Assembly: GCF_001663175.1 (NCBI RefSeq)
Contig: NZ_CP016033.1
Coordinates: 2,232,001-2,296,000, forward strand
Direction of reading: 5' to 3'
DNA length: 64,000 nt
Source of the DNA: Erythrobacter neustonensis
Lineage (GTDB): Bacteria; Pseudomonadota; Alphaproteobacteria; Sphingomonadales; Sphingomonadaceae
A program made the translations under genes and the position numbers. Positions 52,105 through 61,722 of this stretch are shown one piece after another; the first letter of the stretch is position 1, and every line of letters starts with the position of its first letter. Under the pieces are notes generated by a model that was given only the letters and a program-made list of their open reading frames with translations, made no database searches and had not been told where the DNA came from.

Positions 52105-54090
52105 ATGATGGCCGAAATCGGACTTGCCGCCCTGTGGCTCGCCGCGGCGCTGGCGGCGTTGCAGATGGTCTCGGGCGCATTCGTGCTCAAGGCGGGCGAG
52201 GGCGAATTCAATCCGCTGGGCATCTATGCGCGCCCGGCAGCGGTGGTGCAGGCGTTTCTGGCGGTGCTCGCATTCTTCGCGCTGCTTTATTGCTTTGCGG
52301 TCACCGACCTGTCGGTGAAGCTCGTCGCGACCAATTCGCATTCGATGAAGCCGATGCTTTACAAGCTCACCGGCACTTGGGGCAACCACGAGGGCTCGAT
52401 GCTGCTGTGGGTCGGCGTCCTGGCGGCTTCGGGCGGATTGCTGGCCGGCTTCGAGCGGCGGCTGCCCGAACGCACGATGGGTGCGACGCTGGCGGTGCAG
52501 GGGTTCGTGGCGCTGGGGTTCTATGCCTTTCTGCTCCTGTCCTCCAACCCGTTCGAGCGGCTTGCCACCCCCGCACCCGAGGGCAACGGCCTCAACCCGC
52601 TGCTGCAGGACATCGGCCTCGCGATCCATCCGCCGACACTTTATGCGGGCTATGTCGGCCTGTCGGTCGCTTTCAGCCTCGCGATGGGCGCGCTGCTGAC
52701 GCGCGAGGTCAATCCCGCTTTCGCCCGCGTGCTGCGCCCGTGGGTGCTTGGCGCGTGGGTGCTGCTGACATTCGGGATCACGGCGGGATCATACTGGGCC
52801 TATTACGAGCTTGGCTGGGGCGGCTGGTGGTTCTGGGACCCGGTCGAGAACGCTTCGCTGATGCCGTGGCTGGCCGCGACCGCGCTGCTGCATTCGGTCA
52901 GCGTGCTCGCCGCGCGCGATGCCTTGCGCACCTGGACGATCATGCTGGGCGTGCTCGCCTTCTCGATGTCGATGCTGGGTACCTTCCTCGTGCGGTCGGG
53001 TGTCTTGACCAGCGTCCACGCCTTTGCGGTCGATCCCGAACGCGGGGCGTTCATTCTGGGTCTGCTGGCGATCTATATCGGCGGGGCCTTCACGATCTTT
53101 GCGCTGCGCGCGGGCGCGGTGGCCGAAGGCAAGCGGTTCGCGCTCGTCAGCCGTGAAGGCGCACTGGTGTTCAACAACGTCATGCTGTCCGCGATCCTTG
53201 CGATCGTGCTGCTTGGCACGCTTTACCCGCTTTTGACCGAGGCGTTCGATGTGCGCGTCAGCGTGGGGCCGCCCTATTTCAATCCGGCAGGAGCGATCTT
53301 TGCAATCCCGATGTTCCTGGTGATGGCGGTCGGCCCGCTGCTGCGTTGGAAGAGCGACAAGCCCGCGCGGCTCCAGTTCGAGGTCCTGCTGATTGCCGCG
53401 CTCGTGATCGGGGTGATCGCTGCGGTCAGTTTCTTCGGTCGTTTCCCGCTACTCCCGCTGCTTGGCCTTGGCCTTGCCGCCGCGCTGGCGGTGGCGGCGT
53501 TTCTGCCGCTCAAGGGCCGGGTGCTCTCGCGCGTGCCGGTTGCGACATGGGGCATGGTGCTGGCGCATTTCGGCGTGGCGGTCGCCCTGTTCGGAATGGC
53601 GTGCGAGGGCGCTTTCTCTCAGGAACGGCTTGCGGCAATGGCGCCGGGCGCGACCGAGCAGATCGGCGATTTCGCCGTCACGCTCGACCGCGTGACCCCG
53701 GTTGCCGGGCCCAACTGGACCGCGATCGAAGCCCAGCTTTCGGTGCGACGCGATGGCGATGCGCCCACGATCCTCACCCCGCAAGCGCGCAATTTCTGGT
53801 CGCCCCCGCAGGCGACGTCGGAAAGCGCGCTGCTGACGCGCTGGAACGGGCAGATGTACGCGGTGATCGGCAATCAGGCGCCCGATGGTCGTTGGCAGAT
53901 CCGCATCTGGTGGAAGCCGTTCGTCACCTTCATCTGGTATGGCGGGCTGCTGATTGCCTTGGGCGGCATCCTGGCCATTGCAGGCCGTGTGCGCGTCGAT
54001 CTGCGCCGCCGTGTTGCCATATCGCGCGGCAACCAGCGGCGGGAAGACCTTGGCGCCTTGGGCGTGGCCGACCCGGTTCCGGCGGAGTAG
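52105..54090 (+). CDS. ccmF: Cytochrome c haem lyase subunit CcmF
   Basis: CcmF attaches haem to apocytochrome c together with CcmH/I, 661 residues. A large polytopic membrane protein, about 15 segments. The tryptophan-rich WGGWWFWDPVENASLMPW motif is near residues 231-248; conserved His residues flank it (HEGSMLLW and LLHSVSVL). The periplasmic domain lies near the C-terminus. ccmG follows after 6 nt. Confidence 0.96.
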   Translation: MMAEIGLAALWLAAALAALQMVSGAFVLKAGEGEFNPLGIYARPAAVVQAFLAVLAFFALLYCFAVTDLSVKLVATNSHSMKPMLYKLTGTWGNHEGSMLLWVGVLAASGGLLAGFERRLPERTMGATLAVQGFVALGFYAFLLLSSNPFERLATPAPEGNGLNPLLQDIGLAIHPPTLYAGYVGLSVAFSLAMGALLTREVNPAFARVLRPWVLGAWVLLTFGITAGSYWAYYELGWGGWWFWDPVENASLMPWLAATALLHSVSVLAARDALRTWTIMLGVLAFSMSMLGTFLVRSGVLTSVHAFAVDPERGAFILGLLAIYIGGAFTIFALRAGAVAEGKRFALVSREGALVFNNVMLSAILAIVLLGTLYPLLTEAFDVRVSVGPPYFNPAGAIFAIPMFLVMAVGPLLRWKSDKPARLQFEVLLIAALVIGVIAAVSFFGRFPLLPLLGLGLAAALAVAAFLPLKGRVLSRVPVATWGMVLAHFGVAVALFGMACEGAFSQERLAAMAPGATEQIGDFAVTLDRVTPVAGPNWTAIEAQLSVRRDGDAPTILTPQARNFWSPPQATSESALLTRWNGQMYAVIGNQAPDGRWQIRIWWKPFVTFIWYGGLLIALGGILAIAGRVRVDLRRRVAISRGNQRREDLGALGVADPVPAE

Positions 54091-54096
54091 CGACAG

Positions 54097-54624
54097 ATGC
54101 GTTCTCGTCTTGCCTTGTGGGTGCCCTTGGCCCTGTTCGCCTTCTTTGCCGGGCTGGCAGCCTATATGCTGACCCAGGACAAGGACCAGTTCGTCGAAAG
54201 CACGATGATCGGACAGCCGCTGCCCGCCTTCGCGCTGCAACCGGCGTTCGCCGGGCTGCCGGGCGCAGCGAAGGCCGATTTTGCCGGCAAGCCCAAGCTG
54301 CTCAACATCTGGGCGAGCTGGTGCGTGCCCTGCATCGCCGAAGCCCCGCAGCTCGATGCGTTGAAGCGGCAAGGTGTGGAGATCATCGGGATCGCGATCC
54401 GCGACCGGCCCGAGGATGTCGCGGGATTTCTCGCCAAATACGGCAATCCCTACACCCGGATCGGCAGCGATCCGATTTCGGAGGTGCAACTGGGAATCGG
54501 ATCATCCGGCGTGCCCGAAACCTTCGTGATCGATGCCCAGGGCGTGATCCGGTATCAGCATATCGGCGACATCCGCGATGACGATGTCCCAACGCTGCTC
54601 GCCGAACTGGAGAAGGCGCGATGA
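54097..54624 (+). CDS. ccmG: Thiol:disulfide interchange protein CcmG/DsbE
   Basis: This membrane-anchored thioredoxin reduces the haem-binding cysteines of apocytochrome c, 175 residues. TM anchor about 7-25, then a thioredoxin fold with WASWCVPC (Cys76, Cys79) and the cis-proline region GVPETFVIDAQG. It overlaps ccmH by 4 nt. Confidence 0.94.
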   Translation: MRSRLALWVPLALFAFFAGLAAYMLTQDKDQFVESTMIGQPLPAFALQPAFAGLPGAAKADFAGKPKLLNIWASWCVPCIAEAPQLDALKRQGVEIIGIAIRDRPEDVAGFLAKYGNPYTRIGSDPISEVQLGIGSSGVPETFVIDAQGVIRYQHIGDIRDDDVPTLLAELEKAR

Positions 54625-55067
54625 TCCGCGCGGTTTTCGCCCGTGCGCTGGCAGCGCTGGCGCTGGTGTTTGCAACGTCGCTGGCAGCGCAGGATTCGAT
54701 GCCGCCTGCGCCCTATGCCTATAACCAGCTTGCGGACCCAAGGCTCGAAGCCGAAGCTTCGGCGTTGATGCACACGCTGCGCTGTCTGAAGTGCCAATCG
54801 CAAAGCATCGCGGATTCGGACGCGCCGATGGCAGGCGACATGCGCCATCAGGTGCGCGCGCGTATTGCCGCGGGCGAAAGCCCCGAACAGATCCGCCGCT
54901 GGCTGATCGCGCGCTACGGCGATTACGTCAGTTACGAGCCCGAGGTCAGCGCCACCACCTGGCCGCTGTTCGCGGTTCCGGTGCTGGTCATCCTGATCGT
55001 CGCTGTGGTGTTGCTGCGCAGGCTGGGCAAGCGGCGCGGCGACGATGATGCGGAGACTGCGGCGTGA
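54621..55067 (+). CDS. ccmH: Cytochrome c maturation protein CcmH
   Basis: CcmH is a thiol-active partner of CcmF that handles apocytochrome cysteines, 148 residues. Signal peptide, then the conserved LRCLKCQSQSIADSDA with redox Cys55 and Cys58, and a C-terminal membrane segment (about 115-133). It corresponds to the N-terminal half of the fused E. coli CcmH. It overlaps ccmI by 4 nt. Confidence 0.93.
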   Translation: MIRAVFARALAALALVFATSLAAQDSMPPAPYAYNQLADPRLEAEASALMHTLRCLKCQSQSIADSDAPMAGDMRHQVRARIAAGESPEQIRRWLIARYGDYVSYEPEVSATTWPLFAVPVLVILIVAVVLLRRLGKRRGDDDAETAA

Positions 55068-55711
55068 TCGGCGATCTGTTGATGGTAGGCGCGCTGGCGT
55101 TGGCGGCGTTCGCCTTTGCGGTGCTGGTGTTGAAGCTTCCGCGTGAGGGGCTTACGCTGTTTGGCGCGGTGCTGGTGTTCGGGATCGCAGGCTATGCCTC
55201 GCAAGGCTCTCCGGGTCAGCCGGCAGCGCCCAAGGCCGCCGCCCCTGTGGCCGGCGGGCAAGGCGCAGCGATGGTCGAAGGGCGCGCAGCGCTGTTCGGT
55301 CGCACGCTGGCACCGCCGAATTATCTGCTGACATCCGACGCCTTCGCCCGGCAAGGGCGGTTTGCTGACGCCGCTGCGCTACTCCAGCGCGGACTGGCGG
55401 AAAACCCGCGCGATCAGGAAAGCTGGCTTGCGCTTGCGATGGCGCTGGTGGGACATGCCGATGGCTTCGTCACCCCGGCTGCGGTGCAGGCCTTTGCCCG
55501 CGCCGAGGCGATCGATCCGCGCCACCCCGGCGCAGCCTATTTCCTTGGCAACGCCTACCTGCAAAGCGGCGAGATTGTTGCCGCGCGCAACGTCTGGAGC
55601 GGGCTTGTCGCACGTTCGCCGGCCGATGCGCCCTGGCGCGAGGGGCTGTCTGCCGAAGTCGCGCGGCTCGATGACATGATCGCCCGCGCACCGATGTTGC
55701 AGGGGCGCTAG
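55064..55711 (+). CDS. CcmI/CycH-like tetratricopeptide protein
   Basis: This protein presents apocytochrome to CcmF, 215 residues. Two N-terminal membrane segments (about 4-22 and 28-46) precede a periplasmic linker and a TPR region (about 90-200), including YLLTSDAFARQGRFADAAAL and PGAAYFLGNAYLQSG. It is the last gene of the ccm cluster. The homology to CcmI is positional and structural; sequence conservation in this family is weak. Confidence 0.82.
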   Translation: MIGDLLMVGALALAAFAFAVLVLKLPREGLTLFGAVLVFGIAGYASQGSPGQPAAPKAAAPVAGGQGAAMVEGRAALFGRTLAPPNYLLTSDAFARQGRFADAAALLQRGLAENPRDQESWLALAMALVGHADGFVTPAAVQAFARAEAIDPRHPGAAYFLGNAYLQSGEIVAARNVWSGLVARSPADAPWREGLSAEVARLDDMIARAPMLQGR

Positions 55712-55840
55712 AACAATGCGCCGCCTGCCTCGCCGGTTTGCGGGGTGTTGCAGGTGCGAGGATCGAGTGCTAGGCGCGCCGCCTTTCCGGCTGCGAGTCC
55801 CGCGCCGGTTGGGCAGTACCGGAGGGATACGGGAAATCCG

Positions 55841-57787
55841 ATGATCACCACTTCAACCCAAGCCTCCGACAATTCTTCCTCGCATGGCGAAAGCCATGGC
55901 CACGGCGGATCGCCGGTCGCACTCGCGATCGGTGCGATCGGGGTGGTGTTCGGCGATATCGGCACCAGTCCGCTTTACGCCTTCCGCGAAACCTTCGCCT
56001 CGCACGGCGGCGCACCCGGGATTTCACCCGATGCCGATCACATCCACGGCGTGCTGAGCCTTGTGTTCTGGTCGATGATGATGGTGGTCACGGTCAAATA
56101 CGTGCTTACCATCATGCGCGCGGACAATGGCGGCGAAGGCGGCAGCCTTGCGCTGCTGGCGCTGATCAAGCGCAATTCGTCGGCCAAGACATGGACGGGC
56201 CCGCTGATCCTGCTCGGCGTGTTTGCGACCGCGCTGTTCTATGGCGACAGCATGATCACGCCGGCGATCTCGGTGCTCTCCGCGACGGAGGGGCTGCAAT
56301 ACATCGTCCCCGGCTTCAAGCCGTGGATCGTGCCCACCGCGGTCGCGATCCTGTTCGGCCTGTTCGCGATCCAGTCGCGCGGCACCGACCGGGTCGGGCG
56401 TTTGTTCGGTCCGATCATGCTGACCTATTTCAGCATGCTTGCCGTGCTGGGCGTGATGCACCTGTCGGCCAACCCGTCGATCATTCTTGAAACGATCAAT
56501 CCGCTCAATGCGCTGGGCTTCTTTGCCACGGACGGCTTCGTTGCCTTTGTCGCGCTGGGCAGCGTCGTGCTTGCCGTGACCGGTGCCGAGGCGCTGTATG
56601 CCGACATGGGCCATTTCGGGCGCAAACCGATCGGCATTTCGTGGCTGACCTTCGTTTACCCCGCGCTGATGCTCAATTACATGGGGCAGGGCGCGCTGAT
56701 CCTGTCGCAAAGTTCGCCTGCCGAGGCTGCGGCCTTGGTCAAGGATCCCTTCTTCCTGATGATTCCCGATCTGGTGCGCGTGCCGGTGATCATCCTTGCA
56801 CTGCTTGCCACCATCATCGCGAGCCAGGCCGTGATCTCGGGCGCGTTCAGCCTGACGCAGCAGGCGATCCAGCTGGGCTTCATCCCGCGCATGGAAATCC
56901 GTCACACCAGCGCGTCGGCCGCTGGCCAGATCTACATCCCGACGATCAACTGGGGCCTGATGATCATGGTCATCCTGCTCGTCCTGTTCTTCCAGTCATC
57001 GAGCGCGCTTGCGGCGGCTTACGGGATCGCCGTGACCGGGGCGATGTTCATCGACACGCTGCTGCTGTCGGCGGTGTTGTTCAGCCTTTGGCGCTGGCCG
57101 ATCTGGAAGGCGCTCCCGCTGGTGATCGCATTCCTGATCGTCGACATCGCCTATTTCGGTGCGAACCTCATCAAGGTGCCCAGTGGCGGCTGGGTGCCGC
57201 TGTTGATCGGGTTCGTGATCTTCACGCTGCTGACCACATGGTCGCGCGGGCGCGAACTGATGCGCGCGAGTATGGCCGAAGGTTCGCTGCCGATCGAGAT
57301 TTTCGCAAAGAGCGCGCACAATTCCTCTACGCGGGTTCCGGGCACGGCGGTGTTCATGGCGTCGAGCAATTCGGGGGTGCCGAGCGCGCTGCTGCACAAC
57401 ATCAAGCACAACAAGGTGCTGCATGAGCGCGTGTTGATTCTGACCGTGCAGGTGAAGGGCATGCCTTATGTCGAGGACGCTCGGCGTTACGAGTGCAAGG
57501 ATCTGGGCAACGGGTTCTACCGCGTGACGATCTATTGCGGTTTCCTTGAAGAAACCGATGTGCCGCGTCTGCTCGGCACGCTCGATCTGTGCGGCGGTGC
57601 GTTCGAGATGATGCAGACCAGCTTCTTCCTGTCGCGACAGACCCTGATCCCGTCGAGCAAGCCCGGCATGGCGATCTGGCGCGAGAAGCTGTTTGCGTGG
57701 ATGCTGCGCAATGCGGCGAGCGCGATGGCTTTCTTCCGGCTGCCGACCAACCGGGTGGTCGAACTGGGGAGTCAGGTCGAGATCTGA
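55841..57787 (+). CDS. kup: Potassium uptake protein Kup
   Basis: Kup is a proton-coupled K+ importer of the inner membrane, 648 residues with about twelve membrane segments. The family start [21 protein letters not shown] is near residues 28-48. A His-rich cytoplasmic N-terminus ([12 protein letters not shown]) precedes it. A soluble C-terminal domain of about 150 residues follows. The start ATG 55841 has GGAGGGATACGGGAA upstream, with spacing that is slightly long. No c-di-AMP riboswitch was seen upstream. Confidence 0.96.
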   Translation: MITTSTQASDNSSSHGESHGHGGSPVALAIGAIGVVFGDIGTSPLYAFRETFASHGGAPGISPDADHIHGVLSLVFWSMMMVVTVKYVLTIMRADNGGEGGSLALLALIKRNSSAKTWTGPLILLGVFATALFYGDSMITPAISVLSATEGLQYIVPGFKPWIVPTAVAILFGLFAIQSRGTDRVGRLFGPIMLTYFSMLAVLGVMHLSANPSIILETINPLNALGFFATDGFVAFVALGSVVLAVTGAEALYADMGHFGRKPIGISWLTFVYPALMLNYMGQGALILSQSSPAEAAALVKDPFFLMIPDLVRVPVIILALLATIIASQAVISGAFSLTQQAIQLGFIPRMEIRHTSASAAGQIYIPTINWGLMIMVILLVLFFQSSSALAAAYGIAVTGAMFIDTLLLSAVLFSLWRWPIWKALPLVIAFLIVDIAYFGANLIKVPSGGWVPLLIGFVIFTLLTTWSRGRELMRASMAEGSLPIEIFAKSAHNSSTRVPGTAVFMASSNSGVPSALLHNIKHNKVLHERVLILTVQVKGMPYVEDARRYECKDLGNGFYRVTIYCGFLEETDVPRLLGTLDLCGGAFEMMQTSFFLSRQTLIPSSKPGMAIWREKLFAWMLRNAASAMAFFRLPTNRVVELGSQVEI

Positions 57788-58092
57788 TCGCTTGGACGTA
57801 AATGAGCGCGCGTCGGTTAAATGTCGCTGGCGATGGTGCTGGGCTGGAGCGCAGCTTTATTACTGCATCGGCGTTCGAACCGCTTTTCGCGAGAGGCACA
57901 GACCATGCAACGCCGCGACCAATACGGGCGGGGCGGCGACTTCGGTGCAATGGGTTGCGAGTTTGACCTCATACAAGAGAGTACGCCCGCTGGTCGGGGG
58001 GATAACCTGACATTCGCGCCTGCTGCGCCATGCGCTTTTACTGTTGCGCTGATTCCGTTGACCCAGTTTGCGAAAGATCGCCGCCGCTGGCG
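57788..58092. other. Gene-poor 305-nt stretch after kup
   Basis: No coding frame here looks genuine: the long plus-strand frame that crosses it runs antisense through yciB and lacks any family pattern. No tRNA or terminator with a T-run is seen. The base composition drops slightly in GC around 57960-58070. It separates the kup and yciB stops (convergent). A small RNA cannot be excluded. Confidence 0.5.
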
Positions 58093-58746
58093 TCAGGCAC
58101 CCGTCGGCGGTTCGTCTTTCAGCACGTCATCCTGCTCTTCGAAGCTCAAACCGTGCTTCAGCAGCATCGGGATCTGGAGGAAAGTGAACAGGAAGGTCAG
58201 CGGCAGGAAGACCCAGATCTTGGCCCAGAGCCAGCCTTCGAAATCCATCTGCGCGCGCAGCACTTCATTGAGGACGGCGAGCACGAGGAAGAACACCCCC
58301 CAGTTGCGCGACAGCTTGAGCCAGCCTTCATCCGTCAGCCCCTCGAACGCGGCTTCGAGCAGGATCTTGAGCAGCGCGCGGCCCATCGCCACACCGGCAA
58401 GCAGCACCACGCCAAAGCTGGCGTAGATGATGGTAGGCTTCAGCTGCACGAAAGTAGGATCGCCGAAGAAGATCGTGAGGCTGCCGAAGCCCACAATCAG
58501 CGCGGTCGAGAACCACAGCATCGGCGATACCTTGTCCAGCCGGAATTTCGAGAACAGCAGCGCAGCGACTGCCGCCACCATGAAAGCGCCCGTCCCCGCA
58601 ATGATTGCGGCGACTTCGCCCACCGGGTTGGGTTCGGCCGGCGACTGCCACTTGTAGACGCCGAGAAACACCAGCAGCGGTCCGTAATCGACCGCAACGT
58701 TGAGCCAGCTCGAGGCGGCTTTCTTCGTTTCGGCTTCGGCCATCAT
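58093..58746 (-). CDS. yciB: Inner membrane-spanning protein YciB (septation protein A)
   Basis: This integral membrane protein has 217 residues and about five or six segments, and is linked to septation and envelope synthesis. It reads SWLNVAVDYGPLLVFLGVYK, IAGTGAFMVAAV, TIFFGDPTFVQLKPTIIY and FEGWLWAKIWVFLPLTFLF, all family patterns. It is the last gene of dapF-mtaB-ftsY-yciB and overlaps ftsY by 4 nt. Two adjacent start codons are available (58746, 58743). Confidence 0.93.
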   Translation of the reverse strand: MMAEAETKKAASSWLNVAVDYGPLLVFLGVYKWQSPAEPNPVGEVAAIIAGTGAFMVAAVAALLFSKFRLDKVSPMLWFSTALIVGFGSLTIFFGDPTFVQLKPTIIYASFGVVLLAGVAMGRALLKILLEAAFEGLTDEGWLKLSRNWGVFFLVLAVLNEVLRAQMDFEGWLWAKIWVFLPLTFLFTFLQIPMLLKHGLSFEEQDDVLKDEPPTGA

Positions 58747-59669
58747 GCCACTCCTGCAATCACGCGCGCGACCAGATCGGGATCGAAGGGGCGCAGGTCT
58801 TCCATCTTTTCGCCGACGCCGATCGCATGGATGGGCAGGCCGTATTGTTCGGCCGCCGCGACCAGCACCCCGCCGCGCGCGGTGCCGTCAAGCTTGGTCA
58901 TGATCAGCCCGGTGACGCCCGCGACTTCCTTGAAGACATCGATCTGCGCGAGCGCATTCTGGCCGTTCGTGGCATCAAGCACCAGCACCACATCGTGCGG
59001 GGCTTCGGGATTGATGCGGCCCAGCACGCGGCGGATCTTCGCCAGTTCCTCCATCAATTCCTTCTTGTTCTGCAAACGCCCCGCAGTGTCGACGATCAGG
59101 GCATCGATCCCCGTGTCGGTCGCCTGTTTGACCGCATCGAACACGATCGCTGCCGGATCGCCGCCTTCGGGTCCGCGCACCAGATCGACCCCGATCCGGC
59201 CTGCCCATGTCGCCAGCTGGCCAATCGCCGCGGCGCGGAAGGTGTCGCCTGCGGCCAGCAAGACGCCGTAATCGTCTTCCTGAAACAGGTGCGCCAGTTT
59301 GGCGATGGTGGTGGTCTTGCCGCTGCCGTTGACCCCGATCACGAGGATTACTTGCGGGCGGGGGAAAGCGGTGATTTCGAGCGGCTTTGCCACCGGGCGC
59401 AAGATCGCGGCGATTTCCTCGGCGACGGCTTCCTTCAATTCGCGCTGGGTGATTTCGAGCCCGAAGCGTTTGTCCGCCAGCCGCGCACGGATGCGCGCGG
59501 CAGCCGACGGGCCGAGATCGGACAGGATCAGCGCGTCCTCGACCTCGTCGAGCGTTGCTTCGTCAAGCTTGGCAGAGCCGCCGCTTGCGACCGGAAGATT
59601 GGCTGAAAGCCGCTCCGAGGTCTTGGCAAAGCCGCCGAACAAGCGCTGGGTCCAGCTGGTTTCTGTCAT
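58743..59669 (-). CDS. ftsY: Signal recognition particle receptor FtsY
   Basis: FtsY is the membrane-associated GTPase that receives ribosome-SRP complexes, 308 residues. The acidic A domain of E. coli FtsY is missing; only a short N-terminus (MTETSWTQRLFGGFAKTSER) precedes the NG domain. GTPase loops are G1 GVNGSGKTTT (112-121), DTFRAAA, DTAGRLQNK and TKLDGTARGG. The start at 59669 overlaps the mtaB stop by 4 nt. Its partner SRP RNA is at 24951-25043. Confidence 0.96.
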   Translation of the reverse strand: MTETSWTQRLFGGFAKTSERLSANLPVASGGSAKLDEATLDEVEDALILSDLGPSAAARIRARLADKRFGLEITQRELKEAVAEEIAAILRPVAKPLEITAFPRPQVILVIGVNGSGKTTTIAKLAHLFQEDDYGVLLAAGDTFRAAAIGQLATWAGRIGVDLVRGPEGGDPAAIVFDAVKQATDTGIDALIVDTAGRLQNKKELMEELAKIRRVLGRINPEAPHDVVLVLDATNGQNALAQIDVFKEVAGVTGLIMTKLDGTARGGVLVAAAEQYGLPIHAIGVGEKMEDLRPFDPDLVARVIAGVA

Positions 59670-60841
59670 GCGAGCAGGCCCTCCCTGAGGCCGCTTGGGG
59701 TCACGTCGATGATGGTGCCCGCCGCCGTGCCGGGGGGCAGGGCAACGGGCGCGTAATTGGGCGCATAGCCCGTGCCGTCGCGTTCGGCGAGGACGGGGAG
59801 CGTTTCGCCCACAAGCCCGGCGAGCCACACATCGCGCCGGGCGGCAGAACGCGCGCGCAGTTGTGCGGCACGGGTCTTGATGAGGTTGCGCGGCAGCTGC
59901 GGCATTCGGGCCGCAGGCGTGTCGGGCCGCGGCGAATAGGGGAAGACGTGGAGGTGAACGATGTCGAGCGCATCGATGATCGAAAGGTTCGCCTCGTGAT
60001 GGACGGCGTCCTCGGTCGGAAAACCGGCGATAAGATCGGCTCCGATCGCAATTTCGGGCCGCACCGTCTTCAACCGCGCAACAAGGTTGACCGCATCGGC
60101 GCGCAGATGGCGGCGCTTCATCCGCTTGAGGATCAGGTCGGCGCCGTGCTGGAGCGAGAGATGCACATGCGGCATCACCCGCGGTTCGTGCGCGAGCAGT
60201 TCGAACAGCGCGTCGTCGATCTCGATCCCGTCGAGCGAGGACAGGCGCAGGCGCGGCAGGCGGGGGAATGCGGCAAGGATCGCCGCCACCAGTGTCCCAA
60301 GGCGCGGCTGGCCTGCAAGGTCATGACCCCATGACGTCAGGTCGACACCCGTCAGCACGATTTCCTGTGCGCCCGCAGACATGTGCGCTTCGACCTCTGC
60401 CAGCGCCTGCGCCGTGCCAAGCGAACGGCTCGCGCCGCGCCCTTGCGGGATCACGCAGAAGGTGCAGGCATGATCGCAGCCGTTCTGCACCGCGACAAAG
60501 CCCCGCGTGCGCTGCGGCGCGATCGGCGGCGCGTCGAGCGGCACATTCCATGCGCGCGGATCAAGCTTGGCGGCGTTCGCGACCAGTCCATCGACCTCGT
60601 CCATCGCGCCGATCACCGCGCGGTCGATTTCGGCAGCGCAGCCGGTCACCACCAGCCGCGCAGCGGGATGATCGCGGCGCGCGCGGCGGATTGCCTGCCG
60701 GGTCTGGCGCACGGCTTCGCTGGTCACCGCGCAGGAATTGACGACCACCAGATCGCCCGTTCCGGCCAGCATTGCGCGCATCCGTTCGCTTTCCGCGATA
60801 TTCATGCGGCAGCCCAGACTGATGATGTGCGGGGCGTTCAA
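59666..60841 (-). CDS. mtaB: tRNA t6A37 methylthiotransferase MtaB
   Basis: This radical-SAM enzyme adds methylthio to t6A at position 37 of ANN-decoding tRNAs, 391 residues. The N-terminal cluster cysteines are Cys11 (SLGCRMN), Cys37 (VNSCAVT) and Cys68 (VTGCAAE). The radical-SAM CxxxCxxC is Cys122, 126, 129 in GCDHACTFCVIPQGRG. A short C-terminal TRAM-like part follows. It overlaps dapF and ftsY by 4 nt at each end. Confidence 0.95.
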   Translation of the reverse strand: MNAPHIISLGCRMNIAESERMRAMLAGTGDLVVVNSCAVTSEAVRQTRQAIRRARRDHPAARLVVTGCAAEIDRAVIGAMDEVDGLVANAAKLDPRAWNVPLDAPPIAPQRTRGFVAVQNGCDHACTFCVIPQGRGASRSLGTAQALAEVEAHMSAGAQEIVLTGVDLTSWGHDLAGQPRLGTLVAAILAAFPRLPRLRLSSLDGIEIDDALFELLAHEPRVMPHVHLSLQHGADLILKRMKRRHLRADAVNLVARLKTVRPEIAIGADLIAGFPTEDAVHHEANLSIIDALDIVHLHVFPYSPRPDTPAARMPQLPRNLIKTRAAQLRARSAARRDVWLAGLVGETLPVLAERDGTGYAPNYAPVALPPGTAAGTIIDVTPSGLREGLLA

Positions 60842-61653
60842 GAATAGTCGTCCCAGTCGAAGGTGCCGCGGAAGCTTTCGGCTGCCGGGCCGCTCATCAG
60901 GATCGTTCCGCCCGGTTCCCAGGCGATCACCAGGTCACCGCCGGGCAGTGTCACGCGCACGGGACTTTGCACCAGCCCGCGGCGGATCGCCGCAACCGCT
61001 GTGGCACAGGCGCCGGTGCCGCAGGCGCGCGTGATCCCGGCGCCGCGCTCCCATACGCGCAAGGTCAGATGATCGGAGCCTGCGTGGCTCACGATGTTGA
61101 CGTTGACGCGTTCGGGAAAGATCGGATCATGCTCGATCAGCGGGCCGAGCCGTTCGAGATCGACTGCGTGCGAATCCTCGACGAAGAAGACGGCGTGCGG
61201 GTTGCCGACGTTTACGGCCATAGGGGCATCGAGACCTTCCCAGCCGACCGGCAGATTGAAGGTGTCCATCGGATAGGCCAGCGGAATCTCGTCCCAGCCA
61301 AACCGCGGTGCGCCCATGTCGACCCGCGCGCCGCCGTCGAGCGGCTCAAGCGCAATCGGCCCGCTGCCGGTTTCGATCGTCACCGCCTCACCGTGGAGCA
61401 AGGCGACAGCGCGGCTGGCATTGCCGCACGCGCCCACTTCGCTGCCGTCACAATTGAAAATCCGCATGCGAAAGGCGTTCGTCGCGCTCGGTTCGAGGAG
61501 GACGAGCTGGTCGAAGCCGATCCCGGTGCGCCGGTCGCCCAAGGCGCGGGCGACCGCGGGTGTCATCGCGGGCAGGGCGTCCGCGCGCGCATCAAGCACC
61601 ACGAAATCATTGCCGAGGCCATGCATCTTGATGAAGGGGATCGCACGCGTCAC
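60838..61653 (-). CDS. dapF: Diaminopimelate epimerase
   Basis: DapF converts LL- to meso-diaminopimelate for peptidoglycan and lysine, about 271 residues. Two catalytic cysteines lie in NCDGSEVGACGNASR and GAGITRACGTGACA. KMHGLGNDFVVLD marks the N-terminus. No ATG fits: GTG 61653 (VTRAIPFIKM) matches family length, and GTG 61671 is an alternative. It overlaps mtaB by 4 nt. Confidence 0.95.
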   Translation of the reverse strand: MTRAIPFIKMHGLGNDFVVLDARADALPAMTPAVARALGDRRTGIGFDQLVLLEPSATNAFRMRIFNCDGSEVGACGNASRAVALLHGEAVTIETGSGPIALEPLDGGARVDMGAPRFGWDEIPLAYPMDTFNLPVGWEGLDAPMAVNVGNPHAVFFVEDSHAVDLERLGPLIEHDPIFPERVNVNIVSHAGSDHLTLRVWERGAGITRACGTGACATAVAAIRRGLVQSPVRVTLPGGDLVIAWEPGGTILMSGPAAESFRGTFDWDDYS

Positions 61654-61722
61654 GCGGGTGCATCTATGCACGCAAAGGCGGCGCGTCCAGTGCCTGCGCG
61701 CCCGGCCATCATCGCGTGAAGG

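Noticed and set aside
57821..58426. Plus-strand frame (201 codons) crossing the kup-yciB gap
   Set aside because: Half of it lies antisense to yciB, and the sequence has no family pattern, so it is treated as chance.
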